Assembly: GCA_045110475.1 (NCBI GenBank)
Contig: JBGCGC010000005.1
Coordinates: 99,773 to 163,772, forward strand
Direction: 5' to 3'
Length of the DNA stretch: 64,000 bases
DNA from: Granulosicoccus sp045110475
GTDB taxonomy: Bacteria > Pseudomonadota > Gammaproteobacteria > Granulosicoccales > Granulosicoccaceae
The translations under genes and the position numbers were made by a program. The notes below the pieces were generated by a model. The model saw only the letters and a program-made list of their open reading frames with translations. It made no database searches and was not told where the DNA came from. Below, piece by piece: positions 9,200 to 17,523 of the stretch. Within the stretch, counting starts at the first letter, position 1, and each line of letters begins with the position of its first letter.

Positions 9200-9919
9200 T
9201 CAATGCGTTATCCAGCAAAGCCTGTGGGTACGCAGCCACGGCACAGCATTGAGTACAGGATATAAAGCCGGTTGAATTCGGCAGACAGCACGACTGATTG
9301 GCGGAGCCAATGTGATCTTTTTCGAATGGACTGACGCATCGGGAAACAACCGTCTCACTTGTTCAAGACCCACACCTGCAACGTTTTTATTAGACGGATT
9401 GTCGATCGTGAAGTCGTACCAGAGAATACCTCCACCAGGCTTCAACAAACGCCACATGGTGCTAGCCAGGGCAGCTTGAACACGCTGATCAAGAATGGAG
9501 GAGAACACAACACTCTGCATGACGATATCGAAACTGTGGTCTTTTAGTTCAAGTGTGGTTGCGTCCCCGGCGTGCAGTTTGACCGCAGACGGCAAGGTAG
9601 AGCTTGCAAGCTTAAGCCGTTGTGGCATCAGATCGTTGATATGAATATTCTCGGCAAGCACGCCAAGCTCCAGCAACCAGCGACCACCTTTACCGGACCC
9701 GCCGCCTACGTCCAGAGCACGCGTACCAGGGGATGGCATGAATCCATGCTTTTGCCAAAGCCCTGCAACAGCCCGGTCTCGTTCCTGCACGGTGTAGAGG
9801 TTACTGAAGTCCAACCATGAATAGCGGCTTTCCGAATCGATGTCCCTGTGTTCATAGACGTTCTCGATTCGGCGAATCTCCTGTTCATGAAATGCTGGTG
9901 TCCCTTTTGGTGTCGACAA
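9200..9919 (-). CDS. Class I SAM-dependent methyltransferase
   Basis: 239 aa. The SAM-binding motif I is LDVGGGSGKGGRWLLE, and an acidic residue after the next strand plus FDIVMQSVVFS fit motifs II-IV of the Rossmann-type methyltransferases (Methyltransf_11/25 type). The start is TTG at 9919, supported by an AAGGAG ribosome-binding site six bases upstream; no ATG is suitably placed. The gene lies directly upstream of a glycan priming transferase, so a sugar or lipid-linked glycan is a plausible acceptor, but nothing in the sequence fixes the substrate. Confidence 0.85.
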   Translation of the reverse strand: MSTPKGTPAFHEQEIRRIENVYEHRDIDSESRYSWLDFSNLYTVQERDRAVAGLWQKHGFMPSPGTRALDVGGGSGKGGRWLLELGVLAENIHINDLMPQRLKLASSTLPSAVKLHAGDATTLELKDHSFDIVMQSVVFSSILDQRVQAALASTMWRLLKPGGGILWYDFTIDNPSNKNVAGVGLEQVRRLFPDASVHSKKITLAPPISRAVCRIQPALYPVLNAVPWLRTHRLCWITH

Positions 9920-10092
9920 AGATGTCTCCTTCGCATGCGCGACCTTAACTCCAAGAATACACCGTTGGCCTACAGCAATAGCGCTTCAGAGTGAAAAACA
10001 AACGATTGAGCTGCACCGCCTGCTTCTGCTTTCATCCACCATCGAATCAGCATTTGAATTAGAGTAGTAATCCCTGCAAGAGCCAGACGTCG

Positions 10093-11142
10093 ATGCATAG
10101 TAGTCACACCGATCAACCTGAGGTAGCTGTCACTGTCATCGTGCCTACGCTGAACGAAGCAGGTTTTCTTGAACCTACCCTGCAATCGATACTGGCGCAG
10201 GACTATCCCTTATCCAAACTGGAAGTTCTCGTTGTCGATGGTGGGAGCACAGATGGCACCGTGGAGAAAATTATCAAGTGTGCTGCCGAAAATCGGTGTA
10301 TCCGATATTTCGATAATCCGGAGACAACCGTACCCTACGCACTGAATCTTGGCATCAGCGAAGCACGTGGCGATGTCATCATGCGCATGGACTGCCATTC
10401 AGTGTACCCGGCCAACTACATCAGCACTCTTGTTGATTGCCTTGATGAGCTCGACGCTGACAACGTCGGCGGCATCGTCAGGAGTCTGCCACCGGATGAC
10501 TCTTGTCAAAGCGAAGCTATCGCCGTTGTACTGTCCAGTCCGTATGGTGTGGGCAATGCCAGTTTCAGGATAGGCAGTGCCACAATCGCTCGTGTCGATA
10601 CCGTGCCGTTTGGCTGTTATCCACGCAGCGTGTTTGAACGCATCGGGCATTACGATGTATCGCTGACTCGCAATCAGGATGACGAATTCAATGCGCGCTT
10701 GCGCAAGCACGGTGGCGTAATCTACCTTATCCCCGACGTCGAGATTCAGTACTACACCCGAAAGTCACTGACACGGGTATTCAGGATGTACTACCAATAT
10801 GGCCTGTTCAAGCCGCTGGCAAATCGCAAGAGCGGAATATTGTCCAGCTATCGACAACTGGCACCTCCTGCGCTGGTTTTCGCACTGGCAGGCAGCGCGC
10901 TGCTTAGCATCGCATTTGCCAAGGGGTTTATCCTGTTCATAGCACTACTGATGATCTATGCCACCTTCCTGGCATTGGCTGCCATAGCCTGTCGAGTGCC
11001 CAGCGCACGGATCGGTACGCGGTTTTTTTTGCTTCTGGCACTGCCTACGGTCCATCTGGCTTATGGTATCGGCTACTGGAAAGGACTGCCTGCGTTGATC
11101 AATACCCGTTGGATTGCATCGGTAAAAGGCACCACACGCTAG
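10093..11142 (+). CDS. Family 2 glycosyltransferase with C-terminal membrane helices (ExoA-like)
   Basis: 349 aa. The GT-A domain starts with VTVIVPTLNEAGFLEPTL and carries the VVDGGSTDGT nucleotide-binding segment, the MRMDCHS metal-binding DxD-like region and a QDDEFNARL segment that suits the catalytic ED/QDD site. Residues about 255-335 hold three or four hydrophobic helices, as in ExoA of succinoglycan synthesis. It would add one sugar to a lipid-linked repeat unit on the cytoplasmic face of the inner membrane. It is divergent from the methyltransferase gene and followed by a DegT aminotransferase gene on the same strand. Confidence 0.88.
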   Translation: MHSSHTDQPEVAVTVIVPTLNEAGFLEPTLQSILAQDYPLSKLEVLVVDGGSTDGTVEKIIKCAAENRCIRYFDNPETTVPYALNLGISEARGDVIMRMDCHSVYPANYISTLVDCLDELDADNVGGIVRSLPPDDSCQSEAIAVVLSSPYGVGNASFRIGSATIARVDTVPFGCYPRSVFERIGHYDVSLTRNQDDEFNARLRKHGGVIYLIPDVEIQYYTRKSLTRVFRMYYQYGLFKPLANRKSGILSSYRQLAPPALVFALAGSALLSIAFAKGFILFIALLMIYATFLALAAIACRVPSARIGTRFFLLLALPTVHLAYGIGYWKGLPALINTRWIASVKGTTR

Positions 11143-11305
11143 TCTGAAATATATTTCATAATTTAGAACTTTTCGACAATTCGTATCACCAGTCTCATTC
11201 GTGTCACTGCATCTGTGTATTTTTTGACATTTCCGTACCCACGGTCTGTGTTACTTTTTCCTCAGTGCTGACGCTGTCAGGCAACCTTACCTTTCCAGAC
11301 TACTT

Positions 11306-12538
11306 ATGCTGAACACACCATTCTCACCCTGGCCCAGCTTCTCCGAGACAGAAATCGAAGCTGCCAGCAAGGTTTTGCGCTCAAACAAGGTCAATTACTG
11401 GACTGGCAACGAGGGCAAGGAATTCGAACGAGAGTTTGCAGCCTGGACGCAGGCCAGTCACGGCATTGCGCTGGCGAATGGCACTCTGGCTCTTGACCTT
11501 GCGTGGCATGCACTTGACCTGCAACCCGGCGATGAGGTTATTGTCACATCCCGAACCTACCTGGCGTCAGCCAGCAGCATTGTTCTGGCCGGGGCTATCC
11601 CGGTATTTGCCGATGTCGATCTCGACTCGCAGAACATCACAGCAAAAACCATAGAACCGCTGATAACCCCTCGCACGCGCGCCATTTGCTGCGTGCATTT
11701 AGCGGGTTGGCCTTGCGAAATGGATGAAATCAACGATCTGGCATCCAGCAAGGGTCTGGCAGTTGTCGAAGACTGCGCACAAGCGCATGGAGCGCGCTAT
11801 CGGGGTGTACCAGTGGGTGGATTTGGACAGATTGGTGCCTGGTCGTTCTGCCAGGACAAGATAATGACCACCGCTGGCGAAGGCGGAATGGTCACCACCA
11901 ACGATGAATCCCTCTGGGATCGCATGTGGTCTTACAAAGATCATGGCAAAAGCTACAAGGCGGTACACGCAAAAGATCATCCCCCGGGGTTTCGCTGGCT
12001 GCATGAATCCTTTGGCACCAACTGGCGTCTGACCGAAATCCAGTCAACCATCGGGCGTTATCAGTTGACACAGATGCACAACTGGACGGCGTGTCGACGC
12101 GCCAATGCAAAACAGATTCTCGATTGCGCAGACCAGATGCCGGCATTGCGCGTACCTCGCCCTGCCGAGCACATACTGCACGCGCAGTACAAGTGTTATG
12201 TTTTTGTTCAGCCCGATCTACTGAAATCAGGCTGGAGTCGAGACCGCATCATGGCCGAGATCAATGCACAGGGCGTACCCTGCTTCAGCGGTTCGTGTTC
12301 TGAGGTCTACCTGGAAAAAGCCTTTGACAATAAAGGACTGCGACCTGAAAAACGCCTACCCAATGCCAGGCGTCTGGCGGACGAGAGCTTGATGTTTCTG
12401 GTCCATCCAACCCTGACACAGCAGGAAATTGGCAAGACCTGCGATGTTCTTGCATCCGTTGTCAGGCAGGCTAGCTGCTCCATCGAGCCTGCTCAGGCGG
12501 TTGAGCAGTCGTCATCCCTGCAGTCGCGTGCGATGTAA
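11306..12538 (+). CDS. DegT/DnrJ/EryC1/StrS-type sugar aminotransferase
   Basis: 410 aa. The fold-type I family features are clear: a TGNEGKEFEREFAAW N-terminal segment, the VEDCAQAHGA segment with the PLP-contacting Asp and Gln, and SFCQDKIMTTAGEGGM, in which Lys185 should form the Schiff base. Family members convert 4-keto (or 3-keto) nucleotide sugars to amino sugars. The CapD/WbpM-type dehydratases at 51272 and 58895 could supply a keto sugar, although those genes are 40-50 kb away. A short REP-like palindrome follows the stop, before the opposing Wzy gene. Confidence 0.88.
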   Translation: MLNTPFSPWPSFSETEIEAASKVLRSNKVNYWTGNEGKEFEREFAAWTQASHGIALANGTLALDLAWHALDLQPGDEVIVTSRTYLASASSIVLAGAIPVFADVDLDSQNITAKTIEPLITPRTRAICCVHLAGWPCEMDEINDLASSKGLAVVEDCAQAHGARYRGVPVGGFGQIGAWSFCQDKIMTTAGEGGMVTTNDESLWDRMWSYKDHGKSYKAVHAKDHPPGFRWLHESFGTNWRLTEIQSTIGRYQLTQMHNWTACRRANAKQILDCADQMPALRVPRPAEHILHAQYKCYVFVQPDLLKSGWSRDRIMAEINAQGVPCFSGSCSEVYLEKAFDNKGLRPEKRLPNARRLADESLMFLVHPTLTQQEIGKTCDVLASVVRQASCSIEPAQAVEQSSSLQSRAM

Positions 12539-12541
12539 GCA

Positions 12542-12583
12542 CTAGGAGCCTGCGCGACCGGAGGCGGCCCCGCAGACTCCTAG
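12542..12583. repeat. Compact REP-like palindrome, second copy
   Basis: This 42-base element begins CTAGGAGCCTGCGCGACC, continues through GGAGGCGGCCCCG and closes with CAGACTCCTAG. Its first 35 bases match the arms of the element at 8347-8543 almost exactly, but here the two outer ends fold directly on each other with no long core. It lies in the 56-base gap between convergent genes (12538 plus, 12595 minus), the same context as the first copy. Confidence 0.78.
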
Positions 12584-12594
12584 CGATACCATGA

Positions 12595-14562
12595 TCACTC
12601 GCCAGCACTCACCCATCGTGTGAAAAGCCTTTTGAAGCTATCGTTGTCAGTCAGGTTTTGGTCAATATAGTCAATCTCCAGCCGCGATTCACGTGATATC
12701 GCAGGTTGAAGCGCTGCCAGCGTTTTCTCAAGCGCGGCGGGGGAAAACAGACTGCCATTTGTAGCATTTCGTGTCCCGCCGCTTACAGACAGATCACGAA
12801 TCTTTCGTACGATGAACTCAGCGCCATCGTGAGGCAAGATCCCACGTTCCAGCTTGCGCTCGGTATCCGCAGCCATAGCGAGTCGTCTATGAACGACCGC
12901 TTCTTGTACGATTGGCGGTTTGACTGAGGGCGCATGCTGGCCTGTTTGTGCCAGAAGCGCAGCAATTTCAGGCTCTGAAGCCAGGTCATAGAGCTCATCC
13001 AGCGACGAATCCTCAGCCACCTCGATATCACTGGTCGCTGCCGGCTTTGCCTCCCGCGCATAAACACCAGCAATGTCAGGCTCTACGTTGGCCTTCTGAC
13101 GTGAGCGACGCGCGGGGCTGGAACGTGATGTACGACTCGCCACTGTGAGAGCACCTGTGTGGGCAGTCGAAGGAATGCACAACATGCCCAGACACAGCCA
13201 CGTCAGGTAGACCAGTGGACTGGTATTGAATACATAGCTTGTGGTGACAAGATCCTTGATGAAAATGAATAGTACAAGCATGACCGCGACCTGAGCTACT
13301 CGAGAGTTATTGCGACGAAGCTGCTTGTATCGTTGGCTTAAAAGCAGAAAAATTCGCACATATACAATGATTCCAAGAACCCCGAACGTACCCAGAACGT
13401 ACATGAGCCAGTTGTGCGGTGCGGTAACCGTCTTGTACAGATACACGTCTGCAAACAATTCTTCCCAAAGCGAAAACCCGCGCCCAAACATCCAGTCGAT
13501 GGCACTCATACGCTCCATCACCGCCTCCCACAAGACAAATCTTGTGGTGTTTGTCAGGTTACGGATTCGGAACATTTCTGCAAACGTGTCCATCAAGGTA
13601 TTGCCAAAGTAGAGAAGCAGGACAAGCCCTGCCACGATATTCAAATGTCCGATGAGCCTGAAACGATAATTTCTGGCTAACAGAAAACACAGCAATGAGG
13701 CGATAACAAAGTAGGCAAGCTGGGCTTTTGACAATGTAATGAAACCGACATACAAGCCGGTCACCATCATGCACATTGGCAGTAGAAGGCTGTTTTTATT
13801 GTCCTGAGTGCCAATAAAGATCAGCATAAAAAGAAAGGCGACCGACAGACAGAACGCGTTGGGGGTTTCCATCGCGCTGGCTATTCTGGCAATCCCCAGC
13901 GTATTGCTACCCGACATCTGACTGCCAATGCGAAATGCACTGGACTGACGCAGGGCATCGGAATGCAACACGGTTGGATCAGTAAGCATTTGCACACAGG
14001 CAACAAACAGAAGATAGCCAAGTGCAATGAGTGCAACGGTTGTCAGTCTGGTTTTTACCTCTTTGTCTTCTGCCAACAACAGCGTTGCGAGAAAGGCCGC
14101 CACAATCATGACCAGGTTGGTGACACCTACCAGAAACCAGGGCCTGCTGGCGCTGGCAAACGCGTTGTCGGCATACGCATCAACGACAAAAGAGACGACA
14201 AGAGCGTACACAATGGCCGCTAATGCAACAAACACCACTGAGAGGTAACGAGGTGCAACGACATCTTTGCAAAGCCGGATAAAGTGCTGCGTACGGACAA
14301 TCAGAAGAATGATCAAAAAGCACGTAAGTACGGCGAAGGCTGCAAATCTCGGTACCTTGTGAATACCCGGACCATCCTGGATAACGGCAAGGAGTATAAG
14401 CAGGTAAGGGATGTATTTGGGCTTGAGAAACCCGACACACACAACATATACCGCAGCAGTCAGCCCCTGGTATACATCGATCATGACTGAGAGAACGTAG
14501 CCCAGCGTGATAAGCCCTAATTCGATATGGACTCGTGGCATGCGAAAGTTGGCAACACTCAC
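12595..14562 (-). CDS. O-antigen ligase/polymerase family membrane protein (Wzy-like) with long C-terminal tail
   Basis: 655 aa. Residues about 10-465 hold roughly ten to twelve hydrophobic helices with a large periplasmic loop in the second half (around RFVLWEAVMERM and APHNWLMYVLGTFG), matching Wzy_C/O-antigen ligase proteins (PF04932), which join lipid-linked repeat units or attach chains. The flippase gene is adjacent and divergent, supporting a Wzx/Wzy pathway. Residues about 470-655 are an additional hydrophilic tail, first basic and Ser/Arg-rich and then largely helical. This is unusual, since most family members end near 400-450 residues. The tail might bind partner proteins; its function is unknown. 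Confidence 0.85.
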   Translation of the reverse strand: MSVANFRMPRVHIELGLITLGYVLSVMIDVYQGLTAAVYVVCVGFLKPKYIPYLLILLAVIQDGPGIHKVPRFAAFAVLTCFLIILLIVRTQHFIRLCKDVVAPRYLSVVFVALAAIVYALVVSFVVDAYADNAFASASRPWFLVGVTNLVMIVAAFLATLLLAEDKEVKTRLTTVALIALGYLLFVACVQMLTDPTVLHSDALRQSSAFRIGSQMSGSNTLGIARIASAMETPNAFCLSVAFLFMLIFIGTQDNKNSLLLPMCMMVTGLYVGFITLSKAQLAYFVIASLLCFLLARNYRFRLIGHLNIVAGLVLLLYFGNTLMDTFAEMFRIRNLTNTTRFVLWEAVMERMSAIDWMFGRGFSLWEELFADVYLYKTVTAPHNWLMYVLGTFGVLGIIVYVRIFLLLSQRYKQLRRNNSRVAQVAVMLVLFIFIKDLVTTSYVFNTSPLVYLTWLCLGMLCIPSTAHTGALTVASRTSRSSPARRSRQKANVEPDIAGVYAREAKPAATSDIEVAEDSSLDELYDLASEPEIAALLAQTGQHAPSVKPPIVQEAVVHRRLAMAADTERKLERGILPHDGAEFIVRKIRDLSVSGGTRNATNGSLFSPAALEKTLAALQPAISRESRLEIDYIDQNLTDNDSFKRLFTRWVSAGE

Positions 14563-14742
14563 GGCACAAATGCCGGTGGAAAGAGGTACTGCAATGTGTT
14601 GCTTTTCACTAACAACTCATTGCCCCATGTACCGAGACGTGCGTAACATTTTAGCGTTTTTAAAAGTTCTAATCCAGCAGTACCGTAGAATTAGTCATGA
14701 TTACGGAGCTACCTCACACATTAGGCAATTGCCCATGACAAC

Positions 14743-16134
14743 ATGATCATATCCCGCTTCAGTAAAAACGTTCTAACCAATTCGGTCATGTCGGTGGTTA
14801 ACGGAATATTCCAGTTGCTGTTGATCATGGCGGTGGGACGCCTCACTGATGAAGTGTTCTTTGCCAGTTTTCTGATCGCCGCAGCTCTTGTGGCTATTAG
14901 TGAGCATGGTTCGGAATTTGGTAGTTCTGTCTGGGGCATGCAACGCTTTGCCTCTGCCAGCGTACCGGCTCGAGTGCTCATCTCTTGCTTTCAGGTCAAG
15001 GCGTTTTTTTCTCTGATTCTACTGTGCCTGTTGCTGATACTGCCCATCCCCACCTTGTCACTTGTGCAGGTTTTCCTGTGTTTTCTGGTCGCCGTCACCC
15101 AACCTTCTGCCGACCCGATTCTGTGGTTTCTCCGAGGCACAGAAAGACTGGACAAAGACGCGCTGGTGCTGGTGCTCTGGAAAGCCGCATCGGTTGGCAT
15201 CATGGCCCTCATCCTTTGGTCAGGCGGCACGCTGGACATGATGTTAACCGGCTGGTTCTGCATCAACGTCCTGAGGCAACTGCTGGTGTATGCCTGTCTG
15301 AGAACCTTGCTGGGCACAGGCAAACCCAGACCGCCACATGAGCTCGACAAACACCACTTTGCAACGGCTGAGCTTGCCAGTGACACAGTTTCGGATGACA
15401 AGCTATTGAGCGTTGTACGCCGCTCGATACCCACGGGCACCTCCTCTCTGGTGATGGCGCTTAACCAGCGCATACTGCTATTTGTCATGGGTTTCATTGC
15501 CTCCACGTCCGATCTGAGTCAGTTTGGCGCTGCGCATACGCTGGTTTCGCAAGCAGGCTTTCTGGCCATGGCACTGGTACTGTCCTACTTGCCCTCTCTG
15601 GCGCGAACTCAGGATGCGGCGTTTGCCTCCGGCGACGATACCGCTATGCGGGAGATACTACGCCGCAAATTTTCCCGCATTGCTCTGCTGATCGGAGCAT
15701 TTTGCCTGTTCGGGATAGCAGCGTCAGCGACCCTTGCCACCATTGTCTACGGCCAACAGTTTCCACTGGCCGGACCCTTGATGAGTGTTCTCTGGCCAGG
15801 GCTTTTTCTATGGAGCATCAGCATATCCCTGCGCTTTGTTCTGGCGCTACGACGCAGTGCATGGATTGATCTAAGCGGTAGCGCTGCCGGTTTGGCAAGC
15901 TCCGTCACCTTGCTGTGGATAGGTGCGATGTTGAACGCGGATAGCCAGTCGCTGGTATGGATCGCGGCTATTGCCTGGGTTGCCGGTCTGTTTATCGAGT
16001 GCAGTATTAAGACGGCTGCCTTGCTCCGTAGCTCTGTCTTGTCGAAACCAACCGCCCTGCTGCTAACGTGCTGGTTTGTCGTTGTTTGTGGATGTGCCCT
16101 GTTTATGGCAAAGCACTCAACGTCGTTTTTCTAA
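14743..16134 (+). CDS. Polysaccharide flippase of the MOP superfamily (Wzx-like)
   Basis: 463 aa with about twelve hydrophobic helices over the whole length. It starts with the ISRFSKNVLTNSVMSVVNG segment typical of Wzx/RfbX-type exporters, which flip undecaprenyl-linked repeat units across the inner membrane. It is divergent from the Wzy-like gene (180-base shared promoter region), which strengthens the pairing. Its 3' end lies only 25 bases from the end of the opposing hydroxylase gene. A second flippase is encoded at 36045. Confidence 0.85.
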   Translation: MIISRFSKNVLTNSVMSVVNGIFQLLLIMAVGRLTDEVFFASFLIAAALVAISEHGSEFGSSVWGMQRFASASVPARVLISCFQVKAFFSLILLCLLLILPIPTLSLVQVFLCFLVAVTQPSADPILWFLRGTERLDKDALVLVLWKAASVGIMALILWSGGTLDMMLTGWFCINVLRQLLVYACLRTLLGTGKPRPPHELDKHHFATAELASDTVSDDKLLSVVRRSIPTGTSSLVMALNQRILLFVMGFIASTSDLSQFGAAHTLVSQAGFLAMALVLSYLPSLARTQDAAFASGDDTAMREILRRKFSRIALLIGAFCLFGIAASATLATIVYGQQFPLAGPLMSVLWPGLFLWSISISLRFVLALRRSAWIDLSGSAAGLASSVTLLWIGAMLNADSQSLVWIAAIAWVAGLFIECSIKTAALLRSSVLSKPTALLLTCWFVVVCGCALFMAKHSTSFF

Positions 16135-16159
16135 TGCACCCAAGCTTGTAATCGCCGGG

Positions 16160-17149
16160 CTACACCCACCAACGCTTGCGCCGGATGCTTTTTATGCTGT
16201 CACTGACCGGTAACCACAGGTGCCGCCAGACAGAGTGATGACTGGTTAAATGATCACTGCCAAGCCCCATGGCAAACGTTTCCTGTTTTTCCGGAATGTA
16301 GGCGCTGTTGAACATACGATCCCATATCGAAAACATCAGTCCGTAGTTTTTATTGATGTGCCGGGTCTCCGTACTGTGATGAACCTGATGCATACACGGG
16401 CTAACCAGAAAACGACTGATGCGCGGACCAAAACCGATCCAGACATGCGAGTGGCGAAAATTGGATAGAAGCTGGAAAATGAAGAAAGCGACGGATAAAT
16501 TCAGCACCGTGATGAGTTGAACTTCCGTACCGTGAAACAAGGTAAAGGCACTGACAACAGACGAGCCCAGCAGAGTACTGACAAACACCGTCCACAGATA
16601 ATCAAAAGGATGAAATCGCGATGCGGTGATAGGCGTCAGATGCTCTGCGCCATGATGCACCTGATGAAAGGCCCAGAGTGCAGGGACTCGGTGACTCAGG
16701 TAGTGTGAAATAAAATAGCCAAAATCCAGTACAACCACCGAGATAACAGTAAACAGCACTCGGTCGAAAGCATCAGGGCCTGCGTTTGCCACGGTGGCCA
16801 GATGAGCCTCAGGCTGGAGCATCGGTGAAAGCAGTCCGACCAAGGCTGTGCTGATAAACGCTGTCGCCGCCAGAACCACTGAAATCGCGCCCAGACGGAA
16901 TACTGCAAACTGGATAAGAAAAAACTTGATATCCATGCGGAACGACGGGTGCGCATAAATAGCCGCCGGAAACAGCCTGGCCCAGAATACCGACAAGCTG
17001 ATGGGCTCTTTGCGGCGAATCATGGATTGGCGGATAATGAAACAGGCAATAGCAATGTAGAGCAGCATATAGGGCCAGTACTGCCGACTACCCGGGTTGA
17101 AAGCGACCAGATGTATAAAATACTTGAGTTCCTGGAGAAGACTTTCCAT
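16160..17149 (-). CDS. Sterol desaturase/fatty acid hydroxylase superfamily membrane protein
   Basis: 329 aa with several hydrophobic helices. The di-iron histidine boxes are intact: HYLSH (HX3H), FHQVHHG (HX2HH), and a third box with MHQVHHSTETRH, matching FA_hydroxylase (PF04116). Members hydroxylate or desaturate membrane lipid chains, sterols or carotenoids, or cleave alkylglycerols, with molecular oxygen. It is the last gene of a minus-strand cassette (nucleotidyltransferase, aminotransferase, PqqD-HprK fusion, small peptide) and begins 66 bases after the peptide gene. The substrate is unknown; a lipid made or carried by the same cassette is possible. Confidence 0.87.
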   Translation of the reverse strand: MESLLQELKYFIHLVAFNPGSRQYWPYMLLYIAIACFIIRQSMIRRKEPISLSVFWARLFPAAIYAHPSFRMDIKFFLIQFAVFRLGAISVVLAATAFISTALVGLLSPMLQPEAHLATVANAGPDAFDRVLFTVISVVVLDFGYFISHYLSHRVPALWAFHQVHHGAEHLTPITASRFHPFDYLWTVFVSTLLGSSVVSAFTLFHGTEVQLITVLNLSVAFFIFQLLSNFRHSHVWIGFGPRISRFLVSPCMHQVHHSTETRHINKNYGLMFSIWDRMFNSAYIPEKQETFAMGLGSDHLTSHHSVWRHLWLPVSDSIKSIRRKRWWV

Positions 17150-17214
17150 ACTTTTTCAGCTTGTACAAGCCGATGCACCTTGATCGGGTAAGGACAAGGT
17201 GCAGTGTGGCAGAA

Positions 17215-17403
17215 CTAGCCCGGCGGTGGCGGTGGTGGCGTAGCAGAAAACTGAGCGGCCGCGCGCTGGCTGAACAGAATACCGGCAACCACTGGAGAAG
17301 CGTAAGCCAGTTTGGTGACTGCCTTGCGGCGTCCTGACGATTCAGGAGAATCATCATTTTGTTCGGGCAACTGCGCGCTTGTGTTGTTGTCCTCTACCTT
17401 CAT
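17215..17403 (-). CDS. Small precursor-like peptide (62 aa) with hydrophobic core and Pro/Gly tail
   Basis: From the ATG at 17403 the product is 62 aa: an acidic, flexible leader (about 1-24), a basic RRKAVTK stretch, a hydrophobic segment (LAYASPVVAGILF), an AAAQ site that would suit signal peptidase, and a tail of six prolines and a glycine. A frame opening 16 codons further upstream exists, but GGAA shortly before 17403 favours the shorter form. Similar small RR...SPVVA...AAAQ-like proteins are known to me from other proteobacterial glycan loci, without function. It lies 120 bases downstream of a PqqD-HprK gene, so it may be a modified peptide (RiPP-like) or a small exported protein. Both readings are inference. 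Confidence 0.65.
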   Translation of the reverse strand: MKVEDNNTSAQLPEQNDDSPESSGRRKAVTKLAYASPVVAGILFSQRAAAQFSATPPPPPPG

Positions 17404-17523
17404 TTTTTCATTTCCATGTGTGATGGTTCTCCACTTGAGCAACCCTGCCACTTAAATGGCCGCTACCCCTGCGATGTAACCTTTGATTATAACAATTTGG
17501 CAAAAAAATGATCATTCGTTTGA

